From NCBI GenBank assembly GCA_022496205.1, contig WTXD01000071.1, positions 57,228 to 121,227 on the forward strand: DNA of 64,000 bases, read 5' to 3'. Both the position numbers and the translations under genes were made by a program. The notes beneath the pieces were generated by a model. The model saw only the letters and a program-made list of their open reading frames with translations. It was not told where the DNA came from and did not search any database. Source of the stretch: Gloeopeniophorella convolvens (Eukaryota > Basidiomycota > Agaricomycetes > Russulales). This document shows, one piece after another, positions 23,771 to 35,294 of the stretch; position 1 is the first letter of the stretch; every line of letters starts with the position of its first letter.

Positions 23771-24183
23771 CAGTCTCTGCTTTGAAGCAATTCGAGTAAC
23801 CCCGGCACCCTACAAGGGGGAATGGGAAGAACGAGCCCGAGCCTACACCGGAACATGCCAGGGATGTTCCTCGTCTTGTGAATCGGCGATCCCTCGAGCT
23901 GAAAGAGCCTCATGCCGACGCCGGTATCCCGCCTGTGGGCAGGCGAACTTGATGGCCGGAGTCCAAGATACGCAGGCACAGTCACCATAGTGACAGTGCA
24001 TGGCAGATTCAAGTTGGTGGCAGGCCTAGGCACCGTATTCGGGGGAGCGCGCGGCGCGGCGCGCCCCGGCGGCTCCGCTCTTTTCCGCTCACACTGGCAT
24101 GCGCCTAACTTACACGCGCGCCTCGAGTCTCGGCCGCGTACATCTTCTTTATCGGTCTCACCTTGGTCTCACTGGCACGCCTC
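23771..24183. other. Intergenic region
   Basis: It is the 3' flank of the DUF6535 gene, with a very GC-rich patch (GCGCGCGGCGCGGCGCGC-like) at about 24047-24075. No gene. Confidence 0.45.
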
Positions 24184-26413
24184 TCAGTCCATTGCCTCTA
24201 TATTTGATCGAAGATACTGTAAGATGAAAGCGCCAAACACGACATGATCGGACACCACTAGACTGAGTCCCACAGAGTCGCACAGCTGCATGGACGAAAG
24301 GGGTTCGCCCACGACCACACGACCACTCTTATGTCCCCGGAGGTGCGATACTGTCGCGGAGTGCTTCGCAAAATAAGCAATTTGAATTGCCGTACTGTTC
24401 AAAGGCTTACCTTTGATGCGTTGAACGACGGGAGGAGTTGTCGCCTGGAGCTGCATCGCATATCTAGTGATGTCAACGTTCACCGGCGGTCGGCGATCCA
24501 TAAAAGATAGAGGGAAGGAAGATTCGGCCCATCTAGAGGACTCCGCTTCGTACGTGTCCCACGCGGTGATGAAAGCGTGTCGTGCTGTCGACGATGAGCC
24601 TTGCACATCTAGATCTGGGGTCAAAGAGCCCAGGGTGTCCCACAGCACTTCGGCACGCGCTGCCTCGACGCTCATGAAAAGCGGGACGATGCCAGTGACG
24701 ACACCTGCAACATTCAATACGTGTGCATCTCGAACAAACTCTTCGTCAACGACCCTATTTGGCGATGCCGGCGTATCTGAATCCATCAAAGTGTCCAGGA
24801 TCTTGAGCAGCTCCGACATGCGCAGCCTCTTCGCCGGCGTATGCCGGAGTACGCGCCGCATGTCTCTGAGGACTACACGGGTGGCAAGAGCTGCAGCACA
24901 GCGGGCCGTCAGCGCAACGGCCGGGTCGCGCGCGGCCTTGAGCGCTCGCAACGCGTCTACGGTGGGCTCGCCGAACGCGCGGTCCCACTGGAAGACCTGT
25001 GCACCATCGTACCACCGCGTGAGGTGCCAGACGGCGTCGATGCAAGCGACGGGCGCGTGCATGCGTGCCTTGAGGAGGTGTCCAATGCGCAGGCCCAAGT
25101 GCACCTCGGCGACGTGCAAGAGGTTGTGCAGCGTGACCGAAGCGGACGTCAAATGGGTTGCGTCTTTGGCAGGTGTTGGCGTGACGGAGGTGCTGCCGAG
25201 AAACCCTGGGATGCTCGCGATGAATTCCTCGAGCTCGCCGGGTTCCTGGAGAGACTGCAGTGTCCATTGTAACGCATCGGTGTCGAGATCTTGTGCTGCT
25301 TCCATCGCGTTGCGCTCGAGGTCATGCTGGAGTCCTCCAAGGAGACGTTTTTTGCACTTTTTGGAGTACTCATGCATGTTGAGCATGGAATGGGTCAATG
25401 TAGGCATAAAGGCTGAGTAGGTGCTGTGCACAAGCGCCAAGACGGCGAGCTGAAGCGCTTGACAGAATCGCCAAAGCGGTCCGGACATCGGCGTCTGGTA
25501 GGGACAACCATGATGGAAGAGAGGAGCGGCTGTGATTCCGACATACACCAAGGCGCAGACCACAACTGCTGCTAGAACAACATACGCCAGAGAGTTGTTG
25601 ATTTGGAAGAGAAAAATGACGAGGCCGGCGAAGAAGAGGAAGACGGAGATGTGTAGGAGGAAGGGTACTGCATTTGCGATAGTGCCAAGCTTGAACTTAC
25701 GTACGCCTTTGAACAGGTAGGTCCGGACGCGCGCTCGACGCTGAGGAGAGGAAGGGAGTTGGGTGGTCAGGATGTATCTACGTGACCATTGTTGAACCAG
25801 CGTGGCTGCAAGAGCACAGGAAATGCTCAATATAAGGCTGAGAAACCAGAGGATATTGACATGGAGGATCGCCCTGGGCGCCTCGAATGGCTGTTGAGAG
25901 AAAGCTGGTAATGGAGGTTGGGATCCGGCAGCGGAGGCAGCGAGCTGCTGTGATATCTGGGTGAGGGCCTGGGCGGTGGTGTCTCCAGAGTCCTGCGAGA
26001 GGCGTTTATACACCTCGATGATGAACGCTGCGACTGCCGCGGAGAACAGTCCGGCCTTGTATATGCTTAACGCAGAGTCCGGAGGGCGCAACGATCCAGA
26101 AGACGCACGAAGATAAGTATCCCATCCATATCGCCCTTCCAACTCTCGGCTAGAATCTTGTCGTATTTCTCTCCCTCTGACAGCACCACCGACCAGAGCT
26201 GCGCCGAGGAGTCGATATATTCGATCTCTGCGGACGCTGGTATATCAGCGGTCGAGTGGGAAAGCAAACGATATTGGCATAAACGTACCCTGCGCTTTCT
26301 CCGATGCTGGTGAGTCGGTCGGTGACGTTTCTAAAGTCGAGTTAATACAACCTTGCAAAGTCTTGTTGATGTAACGGACCCCCTAGCTCGATCTGATCAA
26401 GGTTGTCTGGCAT
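24184..26413 (-). CDS. DUF6535 multi-pass membrane protein, copy 1
   Basis: Minus-strand exons 26380-26413, 26289-26330, 26109-26236 and 24184-26055 give 691 aa. The DUF6535 hallmark spans exons 3 and 4: EGEKYDKILAESWKGDMDGILIF joins AGLFSAAVAAFIIEVYK. Four membrane helices follow: that segment, NILWFLSLILSISCALAATLV, PFLLHISVFLFFAGLVIFLF and AYVVLAAVVVCALVYVGITA. The remaining 400 or so residues are hydrophilic and helical, with armadillo-like repeats by eye. DUF6535 proteins are expanded in Agaricomycetes and have no known function. Exon 1 codes only 11 residues and is the least certain. The long frame on the other strand (24467-25420) is a shadow. Confidence 0.85.
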
Positions 26414-26973
26414 CGTGACAGGCTGGCGTTGACGAGTATGGGAGGGTTCCGAGGAACGAGAGGTTGATGGCTCCTGGACATTGGGACAGCGCTTCCTTTA
26501 TGAACTGGACCGCCACAAGGAAACATGTTGAGTACAGCCCGGACACGTGCAAACCTGCTTGTTCTCATTTGAAGTCTGTTGGAAGTTCTGCGCAGCGCGC
26601 CTCCAAGCTGGGAATGCTACGGAATCGGCCGATGCAGCAAAATCGACATCGGAGACCTGCAATGACAAGTTCTACGCTATTCTACATGCTTTGCGAACAC
26701 AACAGTGCTATGACAACATCCCGAGAAGCGGGCCAATACATAGTACATTCGGGAGTTAAATGAATGCAAGAAACATATTATCATGAAGGATATAAAGCAG
26801 CAAAGGTTAACCGAAGGCCGTCACGCGTGTTATGTCCGTAAACTCCATGATAAGGGTATTCGGTAGGGGGAGAAGGTATCGTTATGTCCAGGAGAGATGA
26901 TGGGGTACGCTGAGATGGCTCAGATCAAATCGGAATCGCCCCGTCGAGCATTCGGAGGGAGCGAGAAAAAGCC
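26414..26973. other. Intergenic region
   Basis: Upstream of the DUF6535 gene and downstream of the coiled-coil gene. I see no gene. Confidence 0.45.
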
Positions 26974-28818
26974 TCAGGGCATAGAACTTTTCTCCAGAGA
27001 TGCTAGCACTTCTCGTATGGCATCCCTGCGCTTCACCCACGCAAGTGAAGTGTCCTGAAGTAGCTTGACGGTGCAATTGGAGGGTACCAGACAGCCATCG
27101 ATGTCGGCGATCCAAGTCGAAGTGAGGCTGAGCAAAGTACCGAACTTCTTGTCAAGCTTCCGTAACACAGAGAGGGCCTTGGTCTCAACGGAATTGTATG
27201 TGCGAAGCCCTTGAAGACAATATCTCATCAGCACGGACTCATCCTGTTGCATATGACGAGTGCGTACCTCGCGTCCGTGTGACGCTGAACTCGACAACTT
27301 CGGCCATCTCGGACTTCAGATGTGCAGAATGTGCCTTGAGTTCCGGTGCCGAGGCCTTCAAACGCGAGAAAGACGGGTACGACAGGAACGATGTGCAGAC
27401 GTTGATCACAAGCTCGCCATATCGCATACAGCTCTTCAAGAAGGCGAAGACGGAGTTGCCGTTCTCTCCGAGACTGTGCTCCGCTTGCAGGACGATAGAG
27501 GTGTGAGCAGGCTTTAACAATTCTGCCGTTGCCGTTACGCCGAGGCGGACCCCTTGGAGTGTCTCACGGGCGGCCAGGATCACGTCTGATAGGGAGTATG
27601 CCAGCGATCCAACATCATCTCTCTACACGAGGTTAGCCTGTTGCGTAGCCTGGACGCTGGGAAATCGTACAGAAGGTGATAAAACCCCAGTTCTTGAATT
27701 CCGGCTGGAGGTGGTGCCCGAATCGGATCCAGTCTACGCTCATAATTGAGCGACAACGACGAGTGATATGACGGAATTCGGTACCTTCCAACAATTGATG
27801 GTACGCTGAAGGCTGTCCCGGAAAGCCCTCCAGCGATTCGCATCCTCGGGGTCGATGCGGCGAGTCTTCAGGCTCTCAGTAACACGGCCAATCTCTTCGA
27901 CCCAGAACTTGTCCATGTCATTGTAGCACTGCCGAATTTCCTTAAGGACAAGATCCAGCTCTTTGAAGAGGTCGCTATCTTCTGGAAGCGGTCGGGAGAG
28001 AACTTGAAGAACAGGTCTCAGTTGTACATGCAACAAAAGGTGGGTATAATAGACGCACCTGACTCTCTAAGCTTCTCGATCTCGTCCATTGTCCCGGTCT
28101 CGTATGACTTGCGTAGATCGACGATCTGCCGACGCAGACTCTTGGCCATGTCCAAACGTTTCTCCAGTGCTTCAAGGAACGAGCTCTGCTGCTGGATCTC
28201 CTCCGATATGTCCAACAAATACTTATCGGCATAGTCCTTCGAGAGAGAGAGAAAAGCGATGTAGCGCTCAAGCTGTTTCTTCGAGGCTACGCGCAACGAT
28301 GCCACCTGCCGCTCAAGCTGACGCCTATGTTCCGCGGGTGCAGTCGAAACGAGTTCGTGCAAACGGTCGATGAGAGCGTTAAGTGTGTTCATGTTCTTGA
28401 GCCAGGATGACAGCGTTGGAAGCATATCGTTGGAAGGGCGCGGAAGCCGCGTACGGTGGAGGGCATAAGCTATGAAATTTGCGAGTAGGGGTGGTGATGC
28501 CGTGGACGGCTTGTTATCGGGGATGGGGTCTGGGCGTTCGGGAGAGGCGAACAGATGTGCCACGAAGCGTGCGGATATCTCTGCAAGTTCCTCGTGGCCA
28601 TAATAACTGTCGCCGGTTTGCTACGTCGCGGGGCCCAAGTGCTTCAGTAGAGAATGGCATATTGCAACAGTGGAGCATACCATAGTAGGCACAGAAGACG
28701 CTTTGCCGCTACCGCTGCTAGCAGTAGACGATGATGGACCCCGGTTCCTAGAGGAGCGATCTCGAGATGGAGATGTATGCCTGGCTGCTCGGGGATTTTC
28801 GACGAAAGGGATGGACAT
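26974..28818 (-). CDS. Unrecognised protein with coiled-coil segments
   Basis: Minus-strand exons 28681-28818, 28059-28620, 27785-28002, 27671-27704, 27268-27618 and 26974-27209 give 512 aa. Residues 1-45 are Ser/Arg-rich and probably disordered (SPSRDRSSRNRGPSSS). Most of the rest is helical with heptad-like stretches: ISEEIQQQSSFLEALEKRLDMAK, KELDLVLKEIRQCYND and EVLASLEKSSMP near the end. No catalytic motif, signal peptide or membrane helix is visible. Phases agree across all six exons and introns are 52-80 bp; the 34-nt exon 27671-27704 is the weakest, with a possible alternative acceptor. I do not recognise the family. Genes of this look often sit in variable, lineage-specific regions, which fits the surroundings. 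Confidence 0.7.
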
Positions 28819-31652
28819 GGAAAGCGCAAGAGTTGGGGTGAGTGATCGCACTGAGGCTGCTTGAGTCCTTGAACAGCCTCGGGCGCTCGGGCGGTTCCCT
28901 GTGTAGCATCGCCGAGTCCTTCCGAATTCCGTGCGTGGCTAGCCGCGATGCACCGCCGCCTCCTCATCCAACAACCACGAAGCTTATGCAGCCTTGTGAC
29001 AGCACTGGCAGAACACGCATACGCCGGCATGTGGATCCCGGTAGTTGAAGCATCTGGGTACCCTGCTTGTTCAACGTACGTTGGTTGCGACTGGAAAGGG
29101 TAATGTCATGTACCAAGGGTGGGGCGTCCGGTCAGCTTCAACCGCTGGCACATATGCTGATGGCGACTAGAAAACGGGCCACTGGCTTGACGCCGCTCGG
29201 GGCGACCGACCGGTATCGACTGCAGGACCCAGCCTCCGTCGCGCCGAGACCCGCCAGCGGCCTGACTCCGAGTCCAAGCACCCGCAACCATGACGATACT
29301 CCCAACTTCAAGGCAGTCTGCCTCCTATTGGCACTCATCCGGGCACCCACTTCGCTCTATGTCTGCGCTCTGGTAATTCTTCACTAAATCCAGGGTTGCG
29401 CTACGCAGGGCCAGTGTGTGAGTCTCCGTTGCCGATCTCAGGCCCATCGCGGGGGACAGTCGTACTGCCAGGCCGTGAGTTTCGTTCAATGGATTGACCT
29501 TCTGATCACCTCTAAGTTTCGTATTCCAGATATGTACGCGCCAACTTGACCGAAGCCACTCAAATGAATCTACCTCGCTCCCATAACCCAACTTGCCGCT
29601 TCTGATTGACGCTTTCTACTGGAGTCCCCAAGGCTCGGCCGAGCCTTCACGCACCCGTTATCGTCGGCACCATGTGCATCTTTGAACTCGCCAACCAAGG
29701 TTAGCAATTCTCGTGCCTGCGCAGCCCGGTCGACTGACGTGGTGGCTATCAGACGGCCTCCCACCGAGATCCTTGTCTTGCCTTGACTGATTCTTGGGCG
29801 GCCCCACATCTTGGGCGTATGGACTATCCCGGTACCTCAATGCAGGATGCGATGCCACTACCCTCATCAGTATTACCCTCGAAAGCAATTGACGATGTAC
29901 CGTACGAAGTTTCCCCATGATCTCCGCCGGGATCTACACGCCCTTCACTGCCTTTATCGGTTATGATTCCGAGCTTGTCGCTGGGTTCCTGCTCTTCGAC
30001 AGCCTCACGGTTCTGGAAACGTAGCTCCTTTCCGTCGTTTCACCTGAATCGCATGTACCACCGGTTCTTGCCTTGGACTGATGGATATCCACGGTCGACC
30101 TCATTCTTTTCCAGTTCTACGGTCCATCCGTGGGCTCACAGCCATCGTCACCTCCGTCTCATCTCCGCACATCATGCATTGCTTTGATCCTGTTCCAGAT
30201 TGCGTTTCTCGTCGTTAAAGCTCCCAGGGATTATCATCACGATTATGAGAAGACAACTAGACGTGCCCCGGGATCGCCAAGCGGTGCATGGAACGCACTA
30301 AACGGGCAAAATGCGGATGAATTCGATCAATACGAAGCCAGCGCATAATTAAGCCGTGCGTATGCGGGGACCAGCGATGATGGCTGGCTTGGGCTGGGTG
30401 TAGAAGCAGACGTGAGACGTCGCAGCGGACGTTAGCCGGCGGTCGGAGGAGCGCGTCTGCGGGCTCGCCAGCAAGCGCTAGGCGGCGTCCCGCGTCCTGG
30501 CCAGGCTGCCCTGTCCTGGCCGGCGGCAACACGCCCGGGGCAACATCACGAGGGCGCGATGTGCGCGTGAGCGCTTGAGCGCGCGGGTGCCGCACCGGCC
30601 CGGCGACCATGGAACGCCCAAGGTCATCATCGCATCCCAGAATCATCGTCCCCAGCCCTGAGGAATGGCAGCGTTTCAAGTGCGCGACATTCACACAAGG
30701 AAGTCCGCGCGAGCCGTGTGCCTCCCCATTTATTTTCTCTCGTTTATCTTCTACCCTCACATGCGGTAGCATCACATGCACCCAGGTGGCGTCGCCGCTA
30801 TGACAGTCGATGTGCACGGAGTGCTTCCGAAGACCACCCGCCTCAGATCGCTATTACATCCGAATTTCCCTGGCATCTCGGTGCTTCACATACTTATTAG
30901 ATTCTATCGTAATTGATGGGGCCTCTTAGCGTCGTGCGTACCTCACGCCGTCGTGCTACGAATTCGCTGTATTTTTTTCCAGGCCGACTTGAGTTGCACG
31001 CATTCGCGAAGGTCTTCCGGACCCCTGCGTTTAATATTGGCCTGCTCTCGGAGAGTCTGACTGTCCAACGGCCCTGTTTCATCTTGCGTATGCGTATGGC
31101 GTGCTCTGAGCTCTGGCTATCCGCGAAGGCACTGCCAGCTGGAATGCCTCATCTTGAACGCTCAGGCACGCACAAGGAGCAATCCCCTTGGTTCCCTTCT
31201 GTACTCGCCTCGACGGTGGCGTTTCGACATTGCGCGCGACAATATACGATTGCAAAAATGCCAATCCTCCCGCGCAGCGAACAAGGGAGCCTCTTGAACG
31301 CCTTTACCACGCCTCCTGCAGCTTTGTCAAACCACTCATGACCTTGACGGTCCTACTGCGGGTCCAAGCGCGTCTTCCCGACAAGGCAGGATCAGAAGGA
31401 CTAACCGAGGGTGCTTGGGCCTAGAATCAGGTTTCAAGGAGTCGACCGACCATCAGATATGGTACCGGGCGGGCCGGCATCTGCTAGCGTCTTCCTTCGC
31501 CTTTGGATGCTGGGACTTCACTGGACTTTACTTTGTGGGACCTCGGTGTGGGTGTGTGTTGCAGTATAAAAGGGGAAGGATACGGTGTGGAATTCGGTAT
31601 CCAACTTTCAATTCATCCGTCTGTTGGTCATCTGCTCTCCTACGTTGCAACA
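28819..31652. other. Gene-poor stretch
   Basis: No gene called in 2.8 kb. At about 29935-29990 the plus strand reads AFIGYDSELVAGFLLFDSL, and at 30180-30348 an open end with ALILFQIAFLVVKAP and DEFDQYEASA. These may be remnants of a membrane-protein gene, but stops intervene and I could not join them. The TATA box at 31565 belongs to the next gene. Confidence 0.35.
31565..31573 (+). promoter_or_regulatory. TATA box of the hairpin-helical protein gene
   Basis: TATAAAAGG lies 80-88 bp upstream of the ATG at 31653. Confidence 0.65.
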
Positions 31653-33357
31653 ATGGTACAAATCGTGTCTTTCGTCAAAGCATTAGGGTTTGTCTTGTCA
31701 TTCCGCTCAGAGCTCTCGCCCGAGTGCTAACTATCTTGACTTTTAGGGTCTGTGGTCTACTCGCTCTCAAAGGTATACGTTTCGCCCTCAGTTGCGATGC
31801 ATGGGTACTTACCCGGAGCGCAGTTAACGCACAGGCGTTCCCAGTTCCGACCCTCACCCCCGCCCAAGTGACCGCGGCGCAGATAGCTCTTGTCCAGCAG
31901 GCACAAACTCCCGAGAGCCAAGACAAGCTGGCTGCCGACGTCGCTGCTGCCGCGGCGGTCGCTGCAGGCATCGCCCAGAACTTCACCAATATCGGGACGG
32001 AGCTACTGACGATCGACAACAAGGACTTGCAGCCAGCCAAGTTTTTCCCCACCTGGCAGATCTTCCGCAACGTCAGCCTTTTGTAGGTTTCTACTGCGAT
32101 TACTTTACTTACGCTCTGTCCTCTTGCAGACCTACGACGAACTTCTCCAAGACGCGAAGAACCTCGCCAGCTCAGTTTCGGGCTATGCAGACGGTGAGTC
32201 CATTGTGCATGCCATGTAGCCGAGCTGACTCGTTCGCAGAATTCAACCAAGGCGTTCTCAACATAGTCAGCAATCCGGACATCCCCAGTTCCTCCAAGCT
32301 TACCGTCCTGAACACGTTCATCGCTGTGAGCAAATTCGCCTCACTCCTCCGTTCCCGTCTGATCCAGGAGTTGTCTTGCAGAAATCGACAACTTTCCAGA
32401 ACTCCTCCAGCATACTCGCCGTCCAGTTCAACGAGCTTGCATCCAATATTACCGAGTTCACGGGTAGCTTCGCGAACTTTGCTGCCAACCGTTCTGCTAG
32501 CGATAACCAGCAAATCGATAGCCTGCTCGCGGTGAGGCGCAATAAGACTATTTCCATCCTATCAATGCTTACGATCCCGATGCAGCAAATTGGTCAGCTG
32601 CAGAAGGAGGTCGCTGATATTGAGGTTTCCGTAAGTATCTCGGGAGCTACAATGATGTGTTTGACTGTTTCATCTGACTGGGACCCTTGCAGATGCTTGC
32701 GCTTGGCGCTGCGATGGGTGCGACTCTGCTCGGATCTGCTGCTGGCCTCGTCTTTTTCCCGGAGGCCGCACCGTTCATCGTCGTACGCAACTTCCTCCGG
32801 TTCTGGTGCAGTGCCCTTCTCACGTCACCCCACCCAGATCGGTGCCGCTATTGCAGAGGGTATCTTGGCTGCTACAGAGATCGGCCTTGCCACCACCTAT
32901 GCCAGTGCGTACCTCCAGAGTTGTCTAAGTCTGACGTTGTGCCGAGCCTTTCCCGCGCACAGTCGACCAGAACAAGATCTCCGGTCTCCAGGGCGATGTT
33001 CAGTCGCTCCGCAACGATATCAACCTGATCAACGCGACCCAGTCTGCCCTCAACTCGACTGCCACGAAGGACATCCCAACTCTGACCGCTCACCTTGGTC
33101 TGTTCACGGGCGTGTGGCAGGACGTCGCGAGTGACTGCACGAAGCTTGTCGGCTGGCTCCAGGATGGTGCTAGCTTCGTGGTGAGCCAACCGTCCTTCCA
33201 CGTGTACCAAGATGAAATCCATACTGAGGTGTTGAAACTCAACTCACAGGACTTGCCTGATATTCTGGCTGTCTACTTGAACCAGAGCACGACCATCTAC
33301 GATACTATGAGCGCTGCGCTGACCCAGTATGCTACCCAAGTCCCGACGAGGAAGTGA
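31653..33357 (+). CDS. Secreted all-helical protein with central hydrophobic hairpin
   Basis: Eleven coding exons keep one frame: 31653-31687, 31747-31772, 31824-32071, 32130-32193, 32240-32325, 32382-32531, 32586-32630, 32693-32782, 32838-32904, 32963-33180 and 33250-33357 (378 aa). Exons 1-2 encode a signal peptide ending in NAQA. The mature protein is predicted helical, with heptad-like stretches before and after a long hydrophobic, Gly/Ala-rich hairpin coded by exons 8 and 9. This layout recalls the ClyA/HBL-type alpha-helical pore-forming proteins. That likeness is of architecture only, and no residue signature proves it; a structural cell-wall or storage role is equally open. Introns are 46-69 bp. 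Two broken relatives lie at 22960-23770 and 41854-42789. Confidence 0.75.
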
Positions 33358-33860
33358 ACTTGCGCCGTTTCGTGCGGCTCACGAGGAGTACGGTATGAAT
33401 ACAACTCGAAGGAATGACGAAAGGCGTTACGTTTTCTCAGTCTTAACACGCCCTATGTCTTACATAGTACTGGCGGAATCAGGAGCAATTTGTTGGCTTT
33501 ACTACGGATGGAGATAGCAGCAGACCGTGAATGAACAAGTATCAACGATGTCGATGAATCCCGACCCACTGACGCTTCGTGACTCGTCTCAGACGTTGAA
33601 CTCCAAACCCCAGCATGCGTCCCTGCGGCGGGACAGAACCCCTGGACTCAAATATACTCCGCCTGGCCAATATTATTATGCGGCTGTGCTCACCGGAGGT
33701 ATAGCACGTGTCGAAAGTATGCATATCGTCTTGTAGCTTGTCCATCATATGGCATACTTCTCGTTCCAACAGGCTATCGTCATTGTCTCATCAACTTTAT
33801 CCAGTACATCAACTCTATCCGATGCAAACCTCGCAATCAGCATCACACATGTCCTCGGCC
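33358..33860. other. Convergent intergenic region
   Basis: 3' flanks of the two neighbouring genes. I see nothing else. Confidence 0.45.
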
Positions 33861-35294
33861 TCACGCCCCCGTGATTCCACCGGTCGCACCAGTGGCAGCG
33901 ATGCGCGCCGTTGCGTCAGCATCAGTTGTGCACGTGACGGACTAGAGAGTCACACTGTCAGCTAGCCGTCACCCCCTGACATCGGGCAGAGAAGAGCTTA
34001 CCGTGCCAGCCTTGTTGACTAGCGGCAGGGCGAAGCACTTGGTGGGAGCTGCGCAGCTTGTGGCCTGGAACGCGCCGCTGACGCACTGGGCAAACGCGCC
34101 GTTCACACATGCCTGCTCGCCATCCTGGCAGGCAGAACTCGCAGTAAGACCAGCGAACTTCGCATTCAAGGCCTGCGCGTCCTTGCCGTTCTCTGCGTGG
34201 CGGAGTGAGTTGGTAAGCTTTCGGTTGGACGAGAAATCGTACCGAGTAAGAAAGAATTCGAGCTGGTAGGTGCAGCCTCGACGTTGTCCGATGCGGCGGG
34301 GGCAGCGTCGCTTGAGGAATCGGAGCTGGAAGAATCGTCGGGAGAAGCGTCTGAGGCATCACCGGCATCTGCATCGTCCGAGGCGTCGCCCGAAGTGTCG
34401 GCAGAGTCGTCCCCGGCGTCGGTAGAGCCATCTGAGGTGTCGGCAGAGTCATCTGAGGCGCTGGCAGAGTCGTCCGGAGCGCTGGCAGAGTTGTCCGAAG
34501 CATCTGCAGAGTCTGCAGAATCGTCCGGGGCGGCCGCGGAGTTATCGCTCGCGCTGGGAGCCGCAGCACTGCTCGCACCCGATCTAGTCCTGCGATGAGT
34601 TCCCGTACCGGCACATACAAAAGCCAGTAATACTCACCCTTGAGGCGTCCCAGGAGACGTGACGAGGGTGTCGAGCTGTACGCCGTCGGGGACAGGCGAA
34701 TTCTTGGCAGGGCACGAGCCAGGCGGGTTCACAGCAGTGACGCCGAGAGGCAAGTTGCCCGTCTGGTCGCCGCTGAACTTGGTGAAGTCGGAGCCCGCAA
34801 ATTGGCAGTGGAAGAAGCCGTTAAGCTCCTGATTCTGCGGCGCTGTCTGACAGTAAGGAACCTGCAGGCTATCCGGCTGGAACAGGTACATGAGAGGACC
34901 GGTCAATCGACGAAGAGACTGTATGACATACAGCATTGCGTGGCTGCTGCACGAAAATTTGTGCAAGCCGGATCATGTCGGGATCGTTGTTGAGCTGCTT
35001 GGCGAGGTCGACCATCTGGTCAGCAGCATCCTGTTGATCGCAGTTCTTGCCTGCCGCAAGGAGGGTGGAGAACGCAGTCTGGGAGATGGTGTTGCACTTG
35101 TCAGCACCACCGGCCTTAGTCTATTGGACCATCGTGAGGAGTTGGAATCTGGTGAGGCGGAAAGTACGTACGCAGGCCTGAACCCACAGCTGCGTCGAGT
35201 CAGCAATCGTTTGTGCAATGCGCTTTTGCATGGGGGCCGCAGACGCCGCAGACGCCGCGAGGAGAGTCACCAGGACGTGGGAGAGTTGAACCAT
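33861..35294 (-). CDS. Modular secreted protein: N-domain, acidic Ser/Ala linker, CBM19-like domain
   Basis: Minus-strand exons 35172-35294, 34932-35120, 34638-34876, 34243-34583, 34002-34192 and 33861-33941 give 387 aa. The signal peptide is MVQLSHVLVTLLAASAASA. Residues about 20-180 form a cysteine-containing domain (LAAGKNCDQQDAADQMVDLA, VPYCQTAP, FFHCQF) that I know from polypore secreted proteins but cannot name. A linker of about 110 residues repeats DDSAD/DDSAS-like units. The last 95 residues are the six-cysteine CBM19-like domain (GKDAQALNAKF, QACVNGAFAQC, ARIAATGATGGITGA), with the same exon pattern as the stand-alone copies at 6130 and 7834: a 191-nt domain exon, as in copy B. Likely a cell-wall or chitin-associated protein, by domain only. 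Confidence 0.85.
34245..34575 (-). repeat. Degenerate acidic Ser/Ala/Asp-coding repeat
   Basis: About 110 codons of the linker are built from imperfect units of the type GACGACTCTGCC (Asp-Asp-Ser-Ala), with variations. Such tracts vary in length between strains and usually act as glycosylated spacers. Confidence 0.7.

Noticed and set aside
24467..25420. 317-codon plus-strand frame
   Set aside because: It is antisense to the DUF6535 gene, whose minus-strand product is recognisable; the plus frame has no family features.
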